Assembly: GCF_018614915.1 (NCBI RefSeq)
Contig: NZ_JAGGNU010000033.1
Location: 1 to 64,000, forward strand
Direction: 5' to 3'
Source of the DNA: Variovorax paradoxus
GTDB taxonomy: Bacteria > Pseudomonadota > Gammaproteobacteria > Burkholderiales > Burkholderiaceae_C
DNA length: 64,000 nt
Shown: one piece after another, positions 25,524-34,694 of the stretch
Layout: each line of letters starts with the position of its first letter
Numbering within the stretch: the first letter of the stretch is position 1
Made by a program: the position numbers and the translations under genes
Notes under the pieces: generated by a model
The model's database searches: none
What the model saw: only the letters and a program-made list of their open reading frames with translations
Told to the model about the DNA's origin: nothing

Positions 25524-27400
25524 GCCACGCTTTCCGCCACGGCGCGGGCGTCGGCCGGCGCCGCCGCGCGGCGGAACTTCGCGATCGGGTTCGCGAGATG
25601 GCCCGCCATCTTGAGGCTGGAGGCCGGATCGGCCAGGTTCACCATCTGCACGTTGTTGCCGAGCTGCAGGCGGTTCAGGCAGGAGTGCAGGAACTCGGGC
25701 ACGAACATGTCGTAGTGCGCGTACTTGGCGGCCCGCTCCGGGTGCGCATCCTGGTAGTCGTGCACGCAGTCGGCCACGGCGCGCCAGAAATCGTCTTCCT
25801 CGCAGCAGCCGTTCTCCACCAGCACCTGGTTGACGTGGCGCAGCACGCCGTCGAAGACGTCGATGAAGATGCCGAGCAGCTTGAAGTGGTCCGGCACGTC
25901 CACGGCGATGCGGTCGACGCGCTCGGGCAGGTGCGCCTTGGCTGCGATGTCGAGGATGGCGCACTCCTCGGCGATGTCCTTCATGATGGCGCGCACCGGC
26001 ACGTGGCCATCGAGCACCAGGATCAGGTTCTCGCCGTGCGGCATGAACGTGAGATCGTGCGCGTAGAAGCAATGCAGGAGCGGCGTCAGGTAGGCCTGCA
26101 GGTAGCGGTGCAGCCAGGCCACGGTGCCGAGCCCGGAGCGGCGGATCAGCTCCGGCAGGAGCGCGTGGCCGTCCTTGTCGACGTGCAGCAGCGCGGCCAT
26201 GGTCATCAGGCGCTCGCCCGGCGCGAGCAGCGGCAGCGGGCTCTCGCGCCACAGCGCAGAGAACATCTTCTTGTAGGGCGTGTCGGCCGGGATCGCGGCT
26301 TCGTAGTAGTGGTTGCGGAATCCCATCGACGCGACTTCCTGCAGGATGGTGAATCCGTTCGCGCGCAGGAATTCGTCGCCCGACACCAGCGCCTTGATGA
26401 ACTCGTTGATGGCCGGCGTGCCCGACATGTAGTAAGGCGAGAGGCCGCGCATGAAGCCCATGTTGAGGATCGACAGCGAGGTCTTCACGTAGCGCCTGGA
26501 ACGGTCGCTGGTGTTGAAGAAGGTGCGGATCGACTGCTGCGCGAGGTAGCGGTCGTCGCCGTAGTCCAGGCAGATGATCTTGCGCCGCGCCACGTAGCCG
26601 GCGAAGGCGATCGACAGCTTGTTGAACCATTGCCACGGATGCGCCGGCATGAAGTAGTAGTCGGCCGCCTCGACGCCCAGCTCGCGCAGCCGGGCGCTGA
26701 AGCGCCCGAGCGTCTCGGCGCCCAGCTCCTCGGCCAGCAGTTGCTCGTAGCTCAGCGTCGAGATGCTGGCGAAGGCGGCGTTGTCCTTGTGCACGGCCAG
26801 CCAGACCACGCGGATCTCGGAGCCGGCCTCGGGCGCATAGGCGCGGTAGTCGACGGCATTGAAGCCCAGCCGCCCGTTGTTGGCGACGAAGCCCGGATGG
26901 CCTTCGGTCATGCCGACCTCGATGGTCTGGAAGTCGGTGGCCTCGGCGAGCTGGGCGCTGCTGGGCGCATCGGCCTTCATGCGCTTGTAGGCGCTGCCGA
27001 ACAAGGTGCTGCTGATCTCGTCGAGGTAGATCGGCAGCAGTTCCTCGCGGATCCCCAGGCGCTGGCGGCATTCGATGATGAACTGCAGCGCGTCCAGCGG
27101 CGCTTCGGTGCCGTCGACCAGCTTGCGGATCGAGGCCGGCAGGATGTGCCAGTGGCGCAGCGCCAGGCGCTGCGCTTCGAACAGGTAGCGCACGGCGCCG
27201 TCGTCAGACAGCAGCTGGTAGTGCGCGAAGCCGCCGGTCGTCGGGCTCAGCTGCTCCGGCTCGACGATCAGCTCGTGCGCATATTCGGCGATCGCCTTGC
27301 GCAGCAGCAGGCGGTTGGCCTCGGCCCAGGCTTCCGGCGTCAGGTGGGCGGCGGCCTCGGCCGGGTGTTGCGAGAGCTGGTTCACGAGGGTGAGGTTCAT
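25520..27400 (-). CDS. alcC: NIS siderophore synthetase, IucA/IucC family (AlcC-like)
   Basis: The 626-residue NRPS-independent siderophore synthetase carries EGHPGFVANNGRLGF (166-180), HPWQ (255-258), the KTSLSILNMGFMRGLS stretch and HGENLILVLDG toward the C-terminus, which together build the ATP and substrate site. The GHPGFVANNGR version is typical of the AlcC/DesD type that condenses N-hydroxy-N-succinyl diamines into macrocyclic hydroxamates such as alcaligin, bisucaberin or desferrioxamine. Its start overlaps the stop of the acetyltransferase gene by ATGA. The exact product depends on the diamine and on AlcE activity. Confidence 0.9.
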   Translation of the reverse strand: MNLTLVNQLSQHPAEAAAHLTPEAWAEANRLLLRKAIAEYAHELIVEPEQLSPTTGGFAHYQLLSDDGAVRYLFEAQRLALRHWHILPASIRKLVDGTEAPLDALQFIIECRQRLGIREELLPIYLDEISSTLFGSAYKRMKADAPSSAQLAEATDFQTIEVGMTEGHPGFVANNGRLGFNAVDYRAYAPEAGSEIRVVWLAVHKDNAAFASISTLSYEQLLAEELGAETLGRFSARLRELGVEAADYYFMPAHPWQWFNKLSIAFAGYVARRKIICLDYGDDRYLAQQSIRTFFNTSDRSRRYVKTSLSILNMGFMRGLSPYYMSGTPAINEFIKALVSGDEFLRANGFTILQEVASMGFRNHYYEAAIPADTPYKKMFSALWRESPLPLLAPGERLMTMAALLHVDKDGHALLPELIRRSGLGTVAWLHRYLQAYLTPLLHCFYAHDLTFMPHGENLILVLDGHVPVRAIMKDIAEECAILDIAAKAHLPERVDRIAVDVPDHFKLLGIFIDVFDGVLRHVNQVLVENGCCEEDDFWRAVADCVHDYQDAHPERAAKYAHYDMFVPEFLHSCLNRLQLGNNVQMVNLADPASSLKMAGHLANPIAKFRRAAAPADARAVAESVA

Positions 27401-28002
27401 GGATGGATTTCCTCCAGGGTGGCGGCCGTGGCCTGTTCAAAATCTCGCCGGGTGCAGAAGGCGAGGCTGGCGATCTTCTCGGTGAAGACGACGTCGCGGT
27501 CGTAGACGAAGCCTGCCGACCGGTTGAGTGCATGGATCCTGTGGTTGGTGGCGTCCGGCTCCACCACGATGCGCCGAGCGCCCAGGTGCGCGAACATGAA
27601 GCGCATCAGCGCGTGGAACACGGCGCGCGTGAAGCCGGGAATGCGCACCTCCGACGGCCCGACGAAGACGTGCATGCCCAGGTCGCCGGCACGCACTTCG
27701 TAGAAGCGCCGGATGCGGTCGTGCGCGGGGTCGTAGCACTCGGCCAGGAAGGCCGGCCGTCCCTCGTGCAGGCCGATGTAGGCAGTGGCGTGGCCGGACT
27801 CCATCATGCGCTGGTAGGCCTGCCGGACTTCGTCCACGCTCTTGTCCTGCATCAGCCAGAAGGCGGCGCGCTCCTGCGTGAACCAGCGGTGCAGCATCGC
27901 GACGTCGTCGGGAATGCGCAGCAGCCGGAACACGAAGCCCTGCGCGTCGCGGTACGCTGCCAGCGCGGCTTCGGCGCGGCGGTGGATGGTCTCAGCTGGC
28001 AT
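27397..28002 (-). CDS. alcB: Siderophore GNAT acyltransferase (AlcB/IucB-like)
   Basis: The 201-residue protein has the MbtK/IucB-type GNAT domain: LRIPDDVAMLHRWFTQERAA, GDLGMHVFVGPSE, then RRIVVEPDATNHRIHALNRS and AGFVYDRDVVF near the end. In alcaligin-type pathways this step puts a succinyl (or acetyl) group on the hydroxylated diamine nitrogen. It overlaps the MFS exporter gene by 11 bases and the NIS synthetase gene by ATGA, so expression is tightly coupled. Confidence 0.88.
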   Translation of the reverse strand: MPAETIHRRAEAALAAYRDAQGFVFRLLRIPDDVAMLHRWFTQERAAFWLMQDKSVDEVRQAYQRMMESGHATAYIGLHEGRPAFLAECYDPAHDRIRRFYEVRAGDLGMHVFVGPSEVRIPGFTRAVFHALMRFMFAHLGARRIVVEPDATNHRIHALNRSAGFVYDRDVVFTEKIASLAFCTRRDFEQATAATLEEIHP

Positions 28003-29215
28003 GGGCCGGCGCCTCCAGTTCGGCGGTGTCCGCGGCCACGTGGCCGGCGCTGGGCACTTTGAGAATCAGGCGATCGAGCAGCGCGGTCAGCACGAAGCCG
28101 CAGGCCGCCAGCACGAAAGGCACATGCAGCCCGTAGCGCTCCACGATGGCGCCGGCCGCAAAGGAGGACAGCAGCACGCCCAGGTTCTGGAAGAAGTTGG
28201 TGATGCTGTAGTCGTGCGCATAGCGCCCGGGCGTCGACAGCCGGAACAGGTTGACCTCGAGCTTGACGATGATCTGGAACAGCGCCCAGCCATACAGCAC
28301 GCGGCCCAGCACGATGAGCCAAGGCTCGGGCGCCGCGTGCAGCAGCAGGCCCACGGTGCCCAGCAGCAGGTTGCCGACGGTGTGGTCGGGCAGTTGTCCG
28401 CCGCGCGCGCGGATGCGGGCATGCAGGCGCAGCGCGACGATGGCGACCACGCCGGGGATGGCGAAGGCCATGCCCGAGAGAAGCTCGCTGTCGTGGCCCG
28501 ACACCTTCTGCCAGTAGACCGAGAAGAAGGGCCGGATCAGGTAGGCGCTGAAGTCGAACAGCAGCATCACCAGTGCCAGCCGCAGGATCGGCAGGCGCTC
28601 GACCAGGCGCGGGCGGCGCGGCGCGGCCTCGGCCGCCTCTGCATGCTCGCCGCTGTTGACGCGCACGATCTTGCCGCTCCTGATCAGGTACATACAGACC
28701 GCCATCTGGAAGAAGTCGCCGGCGGCCATGGCGTAGATGCTGGCGCGCGGGCCCCAGGCCTCGAGCACGAGGCCGCCGGCCACGGCGCCGAAGATGGCGC
28801 CGAAGTGCACCACTACCGACAGCACGCCGATGGTGGCTGCGTGCTGCTCCTTGGGCGTGAGCCGCATCATGTACGGGTACATCAGCAGGTAGCTGCTCTT
28901 GCACATGAACATCAGCATCGAGAGCACCCAGTACGTTTCGACGTTGGGCGCCCAGTCGCTCAGCAGGCTGAAGCTGCCGGCGGCGAACTGCGTGTAGACC
29001 AGCAGGTGGAGCGGCTCGACGCGGCGCGCCACCCGCGCCCAGATCGGCAGCGTGCACATCACGGCGATCGAGATGGCCGCGACGTACGCGCCCACGTGGA
29101 CCGCGCTGTCCAGCCCGTAGCGCTCGCTGAAGAACTGCGGATAGAAGGGAATCAGGATCGCATCGCTGATGACGGCCAGCACCGTCATCGTGATGATGTA
29201 GTTTCGCAGGTTCAT
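27992..29215 (-). CDS. MFS transporter, probable siderophore exporter
   Basis: The 407-residue MFS protein has 12 predicted helices, an N-terminal MNLRNYIITMTVLAVISDA and loops such as MRLTPKEQHAATIG between helices 4 and 5. It lies between the N-hydroxylase and acetyltransferase genes with 11- to 12-base gaps or overlaps. An export role is therefore the natural reading, equivalent to AlcS in Bordetella, although alcS there sits at the far end. Import cannot be excluded from sequence. Confidence 0.82.
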   Translation of the reverse strand: MNLRNYIITMTVLAVISDAILIPFYPQFFSERYGLDSAVHVGAYVAAISIAVMCTLPIWARVARRVEPLHLLVYTQFAAGSFSLLSDWAPNVETYWVLSMLMFMCKSSYLLMYPYMMRLTPKEQHAATIGVLSVVVHFGAIFGAVAGGLVLEAWGPRASIYAMAAGDFFQMAVCMYLIRSGKIVRVNSGEHAEAAEAAPRRPRLVERLPILRLALVMLLFDFSAYLIRPFFSVYWQKVSGHDSELLSGMAFAIPGVVAIVALRLHARIRARGGQLPDHTVGNLLLGTVGLLLHAAPEPWLIVLGRVLYGWALFQIIVKLEVNLFRLSTPGRYAHDYSITNFFQNLGVLLSSFAAGAIVERYGLHVPFVLAACGFVLTALLDRLILKVPSAGHVAADTAELEAPAHAS

Positions 29216-29226
29216 GGGGTCCTGTG

Positions 29227-30540
29227 TCAGAGCCTGACGAAATCGGCATCGGTCGGGATCGCGAAGTCCTGCAGCGCGATGCGGCGCTCGATGCGGTAGT
29301 GCTCCACGCCCGTCAGCTCGCGCAGGATGAGCGAGTTGCGCCAGCAGCTCATGCCGAGGTCCTGGTTGGTCATGCCGTGGGTGTGCTGGCCGGCGTTCTG
29401 GACGAAGATCTCGTTGCCGTTGAAGTCCGCCGCGTAGTTGCGTGCCAGCCGGTAGCGGCCCTTGTCGTCCCAGCGCAGGCGATGGCGGATGCCATCGATG
29501 AAGGGCGGGATGTTCTCGCGGTAGCCGGTGGCGAAGACCAGGCCCTCGGTGCTGTGCGCATAGCGCGCCTCGCAGTCGAGCTGGCGGAACTCGATCCGGT
29601 AGTTGCCGCCGGCAGCGTCGTAGCGGCAGTCCTGCAGCTCGCAGTTGGTGATGAGGTGCGTGCGCAGCCGTCCGCGCGTGCGGCGGTCGTCGAGCAGGTC
29701 GTAGATCTGGTTGATCAGGCTGGCGTTGACGCCCTTGTAGAGGCTGTCCTGGGTGCGGACGATGCGCTCCTTCTTCTCCTCGTCGAGCTCGTAGAAGTAG
29801 TCGATGTAGTCCGGCGAGAACATCTCCAGCGTGAGCTTGGTGGTCTCCATCTGGAAGAAGCGCGGCGAGCGCGTGATCCAGGTCAGGCTGTAGTCGTGCG
29901 CGTCGGCTTCCTTCAGCAGGTCGTGGTAGACCTCCGCCGCGCTCTGGCCGCTGCCGACGATGGTGATGGAGCGTTTCTGCTGCAGCTGCGCCTTGCTCTC
30001 GATGTAGTCGGCGGTGTGCAGATAGCGGTGTTCGCCCGGCTTGCAGCACTGCGGGAACTGCGGCTTGGAGCCCACGCCCAGCACCAGCTTGCGGCCGCGC
30101 AGCACGAAGGGCTCGCGCTCGGGCCCGCGCACCCCGGTGACCACGTAGCAGTTGCGCTCGGCGTCGTGCACGACTTCCTGCACCTCGTGCTCGAAGCGCA
30201 CGTTGCGAAGGCGCGCCGCGGCCCACCGGCAGTAGCGGTTGTACTCGGCGCGCGTCAGATAGAAGCTCTCGCGGAAGTAGTACGAGTAGATCTTCCCTTC
30301 TTCCTTGCAGTAGTTGAGGAAGCTGAAGCAGCTCTTCGGGTCCGCCAGGCTCACGAGGTCGGCCAGGAAGGGGTTCTGCAGCGTGGTGTTGTCGATCAGC
30401 ATGCCCGGATGCCAGCTGAACTCCGCGTTGCGCTCGAGGAAGATGCCGTCGATGCCGTCGATCGGCTGCGCCAGGCAGGCCAGGCTCAGGTTGAAGGGCC
30501 CGAGCCCGATCCCGATGAATTCATGAATCTCTTGTCTCAT
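29227..30540 (-). CDS. alcA: Diamine/lysine/ornithine N-hydroxylase (AlcA-like)
   Basis: The 437-residue flavin N-monooxygenase has an FAD site IGIGLGPFNLSLACLA (9-24), NADPH site IVGSGQSAAEVYHDL (194-208) and the late FATGYREN motif. The substrate-loop motifs FLADLVSLADPKS and LTRAEYNRY match the IucD/AlcA/DesB group. In this context the substrate is most likely putrescine or 2-hydroxyputrescine, as in alcaligin synthesis, rather than lysine or ornithine. It starts 22 bases after the receptor gene and is the first biosynthetic gene. Confidence 0.9.
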   Translation of the reverse strand: MRQEIHEFIGIGLGPFNLSLACLAQPIDGIDGIFLERNAEFSWHPGMLIDNTTLQNPFLADLVSLADPKSCFSFLNYCKEEGKIYSYYFRESFYLTRAEYNRYCRWAAARLRNVRFEHEVQEVVHDAERNCYVVTGVRGPEREPFVLRGRKLVLGVGSKPQFPQCCKPGEHRYLHTADYIESKAQLQQKRSITIVGSGQSAAEVYHDLLKEADAHDYSLTWITRSPRFFQMETTKLTLEMFSPDYIDYFYELDEEKKERIVRTQDSLYKGVNASLINQIYDLLDDRRTRGRLRTHLITNCELQDCRYDAAGGNYRIEFRQLDCEARYAHSTEGLVFATGYRENIPPFIDGIRHRLRWDDKGRYRLARNYAADFNGNEIFVQNAGQHTHGMTNQDLGMSCWRNSLILRELTGVEHYRIERRIALQDFAIPTDADFVRL

Positions 30541-30562
30541 CGCACGACATCTCCTGTTTCTC

Positions 30563-32974
30563 CTACCACTGGTAGGTGAAGGTTGCGCTCACGTTGCGCG
30601 CGTCGCCCCAGTAGCAGTACTCCTGGCTCAGGCACGACGCCACGTAGCTCTTGTTGAAAAGGTTGTTGGCGGCGAGGCGCAGGTTGGAGCCCTTGAGCGA
30701 AGGGCTCAGGCGCCCGAGGTCGACGCGCAGCATCAGGTCCACCAGCAGGTACGAGGGCACCTTCAAGGTGTTGGCGTTGTCGACCCAGCTGGTGCCGACG
30801 TAGCGCACGCCGCCGCCCACCGTGTAGCCGGGTGCGAAGTTCCAGTCGCTCCACACCGAGGCCATGTGGCGCGGCGCCTGGAAAGGCGTGCGGCCGGTGA
30901 AGCCGTCGGGCGATTCGACGTACTTCATGTCGGTGAAGGTGTAGCTCGCCAGCAGCGACACGTCGCGCGTCAGCTGCGAACGCGCCTCCAGCTCCAGCCC
31001 GCGCGAGCGCACCTTGCCGGCGGCCTCGTAGTAGAAGGCGCCCACGGGACGCGTGGCGACGTTCTTCTGCTCCAGGTCGTACACGGCTGCGGAGAGCAGC
31101 GTGCTGGAGCCCTTGGGCTGGTAGCGAACGCCGGCCTCCAGCTGCTTGGTCTCCGCCGGCGGCAGCAGATTGCCCTGCCGGTCGTTGCGCAGGCTCGGAT
31201 TGAAGCCGTCCGAATAGCCCACGTAAGGCGCGATGCCGTTGTCGAACAGGTAGACGGCGCCCAGGCGCTTGGTGAACTTGGAGCCGCTCCATCGCGCCGG
31301 GCTGTCGGTGCCCATCTGGTTCGATGCACTGGCATGGTCCTGGCGGCCGCCCAGCGTGACGCGCCAGCGGCCGAGCGCGATCTGGTCCTGCAGGTAGAGG
31401 CCGGTCTGTTCCAGGCGGCGGTCGATCGGCGTGCTCGTCACGTCGCTGAGACCAGGGAAGCCGTAGGCCGGCGCGAACACGTTGATCGGCAAGGCCGCGC
31501 CCGACTCCCAGCTGCCGTCGACGTGGCGCTTCTGGTAGTCGAGGCCGGCCAGCAGCGTGTGCTCGAGCGCGCCGGTCTGGAAGCGTGCCTCGATCTGGTT
31601 GTCGACCGTGTGGCCGCGCGAGGATTCGCGGGCGCCGGCGTAGTAGCGCGTCAGCTCGTCGGCGCTCGCCCAGCCGTAGCCGTAGACCTGGCGCAGCGTG
31701 GTGTCGGCCGAGACGTAGCGGAAGTTCTGCCGGAACTTCAGACTGTCGCTGAAGGCATGCTCGAACTGGTAGCCGACGAAGCGCTGGGTGCGGTGGTATT
31801 TCTCGATGCTCGGATCGCCATCGAAGAAGTAGCGCGAGATCCGCCGTCCGTTGTGGTTCGCGTTGATGCTGCCGTCGGCCGGCACGCCGCTGTGGTAGCT
31901 GCCCTCGGGGTCGTCCTGCAGGTAGGCCTGCAGCAAGAGGCGCGTGTCCTTCGAGGGCTTGATCAGCAGCGAGGGCGCGATGGCCTGCCGCTCTTCCTTC
32001 ACGTGGTCGAACTGCGAGTCCAGCTTGCGTGCGAGACCGGTCACGCGGAACGCTGCGACGCCATTGGCATCGATCGGCCCGGTGAGATCGACCGCGCCTT
32101 CCACGCGGTTGCGGTTGCCGACGGTGAGCTGCACTTCGCGCTGCGGCTCGAACTGCGGCGTCATGCTGGTCAGGGCCACGAGCCCGCCCGGCGAGGCGCG
32201 CCCGTAGAGCACCGAGGCCGGCCCTCTCACGACGTCGATGCGCTCGAGGAAGTACGGATCGACCTGCATCGATGTGTAGCTGCCCTGGTCGCTCAGCATG
32301 CGCAGCCCGTCGAGCAAGGTGCTGTCGACGCTGCTGTCCTTGAAGCCGCGCAGGGCCACGTAGTCGTAGCGGTTGGAAGAGCCCACCAGCCCGGTGAAGG
32401 CGCCGGGCGTGTAGTTCAGCGCCTCGGAGATGCCGCGCGGCTTCTGGTCTTCGAGCTGCTGCTTGGTCAGCACCGAGATGGATTGGGGCGTCTCGACGAT
32501 GGGCGTATCGGTCTTGGAGCCCGCTGCGCTGCGCTTCGCGACGTAGCCACTCACGCCCGATGCGCCCTCCTGTTCGGCGCTGGCGCTCACTGTCACCACC
32601 GGCAATCCGGCGCCCTCCGATGCCGTGGCAGCCTTGACGACGACGGCATTGCCGTCGATGGCCGCCGCCAGTCCGCTGCCGGCCAGCAGGCGGTCCAGCG
32701 CCTGCCGGGGCGTGAAGCGGCCGGAGACCGCGGGCGCCGTCTTGCCGGCCACCAGCGCGGCCGGCACCATCAGTTCGAGCCGCGTCTGCCGCGCCAGATC
32801 GTTGAGTGCCTGCGCCAGCGGCTGCGCCGCGATCTGGATCGGCACGGGGGTGGAGGACAGCTCGCTGCCGGCGGTCGGGACCGATTGCCCTGATTGCGAA
32901 TAGGCGGCATTGCCGGCAAAGGCCAGCATCAGGTACAGGGCCAGCGGGGCGAGCGGGAAGCGGGGGCGGGGCAT
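30563..32974 (-). CDS. TonB-dependent siderophore receptor with STN signalling domain
   Basis: The 803-residue outer-membrane receptor has a signal peptide (APLALYLMLAFAGNAAYSQ), then an STN domain (about 45-115, VPIQIAAQPLAQALNDLARQ). A plug follows (IVETPQSISVLTKQQLEDQK, LRGFKDSSVD) and a 22-strand barrel with NLRLAANNLFNK and a C-terminal FTYQW ending in an aromatic residue, as needed for barrel assembly. The STN domain lets the loaded receptor signal to FecR. It is followed by the siderophore biosynthesis genes and preceded by a promoter-like motif shared with fecR (33013-33046). It is probably the ferric-alcaligin-type receptor. Confidence 0.92.
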   Translation of the reverse strand: MPRPRFPLAPLALYLMLAFAGNAAYSQSGQSVPTAGSELSSTPVPIQIAAQPLAQALNDLARQTRLELMVPAALVAGKTAPAVSGRFTPRQALDRLLAGSGLAAAIDGNAVVVKAATASEGAGLPVVTVSASAEQEGASGVSGYVAKRSAAGSKTDTPIVETPQSISVLTKQQLEDQKPRGISEALNYTPGAFTGLVGSSNRYDYVALRGFKDSSVDSTLLDGLRMLSDQGSYTSMQVDPYFLERIDVVRGPASVLYGRASPGGLVALTSMTPQFEPQREVQLTVGNRNRVEGAVDLTGPIDANGVAAFRVTGLARKLDSQFDHVKEERQAIAPSLLIKPSKDTRLLLQAYLQDDPEGSYHSGVPADGSINANHNGRRISRYFFDGDPSIEKYHRTQRFVGYQFEHAFSDSLKFRQNFRYVSADTTLRQVYGYGWASADELTRYYAGARESSRGHTVDNQIEARFQTGALEHTLLAGLDYQKRHVDGSWESGAALPINVFAPAYGFPGLSDVTSTPIDRRLEQTGLYLQDQIALGRWRVTLGGRQDHASASNQMGTDSPARWSGSKFTKRLGAVYLFDNGIAPYVGYSDGFNPSLRNDRQGNLLPPAETKQLEAGVRYQPKGSSTLLSAAVYDLEQKNVATRPVGAFYYEAAGKVRSRGLELEARSQLTRDVSLLASYTFTDMKYVESPDGFTGRTPFQAPRHMASVWSDWNFAPGYTVGGGVRYVGTSWVDNANTLKVPSYLLVDLMLRVDLGRLSPSLKGSNLRLAANNLFNKSYVASCLSQEYCYWGDARNVSATFTYQW

Positions 32975-33012
32975 GCGTCTTGTTTTCCGGGAAGTTGAAT
33001 AAGAATCCTTCC

Positions 33013-33046
33013 CATGTAGACGCGCCGCCTTGGCAAAACCCCAGGT
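33013..33046 (-). promoter_or_regulatory. Candidate ECF-sigma promoter of the TonB receptor gene
   Basis: Read on the minus strand, ACCTGGGGTTTTG is followed by 10 bases and GCGTCTACATG. The same two blocks with the same 10-base gap occur before fecR (34135-34168). CGTCTA fits the -10 class of ECF sigma promoters, and the element ends 39 bases before the receptor ATG. It is probably read by the FecI-type sigma encoded at 34173-34670. Confidence 0.6.
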
Positions 33047-33076
33047 GGGGCCGAAGAAATTTTTTTGCTTGCCGGC

Positions 33077-34114
33077 CTACTTGCCGGGGACGATCTCCGT
33101 CACGCCGTCGTGCTCGCGCAGTCGCACCGGCAGCACCTGCGGCAGCGCGCGCGAGAAGTTGTCGAGCCGGCGCGGATCGAAGGTGCCAGTGACGCGCAGC
33201 GCGGCCACGGCCGGGTCACGCACGACCAGGTTCGTGGGGCCGTAGCGCTCGAACTCGGCCAGCGCCTCTGCCAGCGACGCGTTGTCGAAGCTGACGCGGC
33301 TGTCGCGCCAGGGCGCGATGCCGGCGACGGGCACGGCCGACACGGCACCGAGCACGCCCGCCGCATCGCCGGCAATCTGCTGGCCGGCCCGGAGTTCCAC
33401 CACAGCACCGCCAGCGCCGGCGACGCGCACGCGGCCCTCCTCCACCGCCACGCGCACCTTCTCGTTGCCAGGGACGCCGGGCGTGTGGCGCACCGAGAAA
33501 CGGGTGCCGACGACCGTGATGCTGAGCGGCCCGGCCCGGACGTCGAAGGGTCGCGAGGGATCGGCCGCGACCTGCAGCACGGCCTGGCCCTCGGGCAGGC
33601 GCAGCTCGCGGCGCCGGCGATGGAAGATCACCTCGGCGCGGCTTGCGGTGTCGAGCTGCAGCTGCGTGTGGTCGGGCAAGCCGAGCGCCAGTTGCTGGCC
33701 ACGCGCGGTCGCGTAGCTCTGGACGAACACGGGCTGCTGCTGCCATTGGCTCCAGGCCAGGTAGCCGCCGCCCACCAGGAGCACCAGCGCAACGGCCGCG
33801 CCGCGCAGCGCCAGGGCGGCCAGCCACCCGCCGCGCCGAGGCGAAGGCGCCTCAGCCGCGGCCTTGTCGCGCGCCAGCTTCTTCTGCAAGCCGCGCACGC
33901 CATGCGCCGGCAGCGCATCGAGCGCGCGCCAGTCGCGCTGCCAGCGCGCGAAAGCCCTGCCGTGGGCCGCATCCGCAGCCAGCCAAGCCTGGAACGAGGC
34001 TTCATCGGCGGCCGTGAAGCTCCCGCCACTGCGGCGCACGAGCCAGTCCAGGGCCGTGCTTTCGGACTCTGCGGATGACGCGGCTGGCGATTCGGCTGGC
34101 GGCTGTGTGGTCAT
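33077..34114 (-). CDS. fecR: FecR-family anti-sigma/sigma regulator
   Basis: The 345-residue protein has an N-terminal cytoplasmic anti-sigma part (ALDWLVRRSGGSFTAADEAS, FQAWLAADAAHGRAFARW), one membrane helix (AAVALVLLVGGGYLAWSQW, near 95-115) and the periplasmic FecR domain (ITVVGTRFSVRH, VEEGRVRVAG, LRAGQQI). The C-terminal STN-contact part includes ALAEFERYGPTNLVVRD. It should relay receptor occupancy to the FecI-type sigma. The ATG at 34114 is preferred over the in-frame GTG at 34159, because the latter lies within the promoter-like motif. Confidence 0.9.
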   Translation of the reverse strand: MTTQPPAESPAASSAESESTALDWLVRRSGGSFTAADEASFQAWLAADAAHGRAFARWQRDWRALDALPAHGVRGLQKKLARDKAAAEAPSPRRGGWLAALALRGAAVALVLLVGGGYLAWSQWQQQPVFVQSYATARGQQLALGLPDHTQLQLDTASRAEVIFHRRRRELRLPEGQAVLQVAADPSRPFDVRAGPLSITVVGTRFSVRHTPGVPGNEKVRVAVEEGRVRVAGAGGAVVELRAGQQIAGDAAGVLGAVSAVPVAGIAPWRDSRVSFDNASLAEALAEFERYGPTNLVVRDPAVAALRVTGTFDPRRLDNFSRALPQVLPVRLREHDGVTEIVPGK

Positions 34115-34134
34115 GGCGCAGTATTCGGCTCCTT

Positions 34135-34168
34135 CATGTAGACGCACGAGCGCCACCAAACCCTAGGT
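34135..34168 (-). promoter_or_regulatory. Candidate ECF-sigma promoter of fecR
   Basis: On the minus strand ACCTAGGGTTTGG, a 10-base gap and GCGTCTACATG match the receptor-gene element at 33013-33046: 11 of 11 in the -10-like block, 11 of 13 in the -35-like block, and equal spacing. It lies in the 58 bases between the sigma gene stop and the fecR start, so fecR could be expressed from its own sigma-dependent promoter. Confidence 0.6.
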
Positions 34169-34172
34169 CCGG

Positions 34173-34670
34173 TCATCGAGCATCCCGGCAGCGCCGACAG
34201 GCCTGCATGGCCGACTGGATGTGCTGCTCGACCATCTTGCGCGAAATGCCCATGCGCTCGGCCACCTCCGCATGCGGCAGGCCGTCGAACTTGTGCAGGA
34301 TGAAGGCCTCGCGGCAACGCAGCGGCAACGCATCGATGGTGGCGAGCATGGCATTCACCGCCTGGCCGGACGCGGCGGCCGTGTCGGGCTCGAAGGCCGG
34401 CGGCGCCGCCAATTCCTCGAGGCCGAGGGCGGCGTCTTCGGCGTCCGGCTGCAGCGCCTCGCCGCGCACCTCGCTGCGCCGGTACTGGTCGATCTGCAGG
34501 TTGCGCGCCGTGCGGTAGAGCAGCGCCCGCGGCTCCGACACCGGCTGGCCCGAGCGCTGCACCGCCAGCACGCGCGCATAGCTTTCCTGCACGAGGTCTG
34601 CCGCGGCATCGCGGCTGCGCGCCGTGCGGGAGCAGAAATTCAGCAGTTCCTGGTAGTAGCGCTCGAGCAC
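34173..34670 (-). CDS. fecI: FecI-family ECF sigma factor
   Basis: The protein has region 2 (RYYQELLNFCSRTARSRDAA, DLVQESYARVL, ALLYRTARNLQIDQYRR) and region 4 (LPLRCREAFILHKFDGLPHA, EVAERMGISRKMVEQHIQSA). This matches iron-starvation sigma factors of the FecI group. The GTG at 34670 is chosen because upstream in-frame ATGs (34706 and 34712) lie inside a Fur box, and no ribosome site precedes them. With FecR and the STN receptor it forms a cell-surface signalling system controlling siderophore uptake and probably synthesis. Confidence 0.88.
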   Translation of the reverse strand: MLERYYQELLNFCSRTARSRDAAADLVQESYARVLAVQRSGQPVSEPRALLYRTARNLQIDQYRRSEVRGEALQPDAEDAALGLEELAAPPAFEPDTAAASGQAVNAMLATIDALPLRCREAFILHKFDGLPHAEVAERMGISRKMVEQHIQSAMQACRRCRDAR

Positions 34671-34694
34671 GAATCGACTTTGGCGATGGTGGCA

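Noticed and set aside
27404..29299. Long plus-strand frames rich in His/Gln over the siderophore genes
   Set aside because: They lie opposite well-recognised genes with overlapping starts and stops; no independent start or domain is seen.
33035..33050. CCCC-ACCT-GGGG with following T-rich bases as a terminator after fecR
   Set aside because: The stem is only 4-5 bases, and the same bases form the conserved block of the promoter-like motif also found before fecR, which explains them better.
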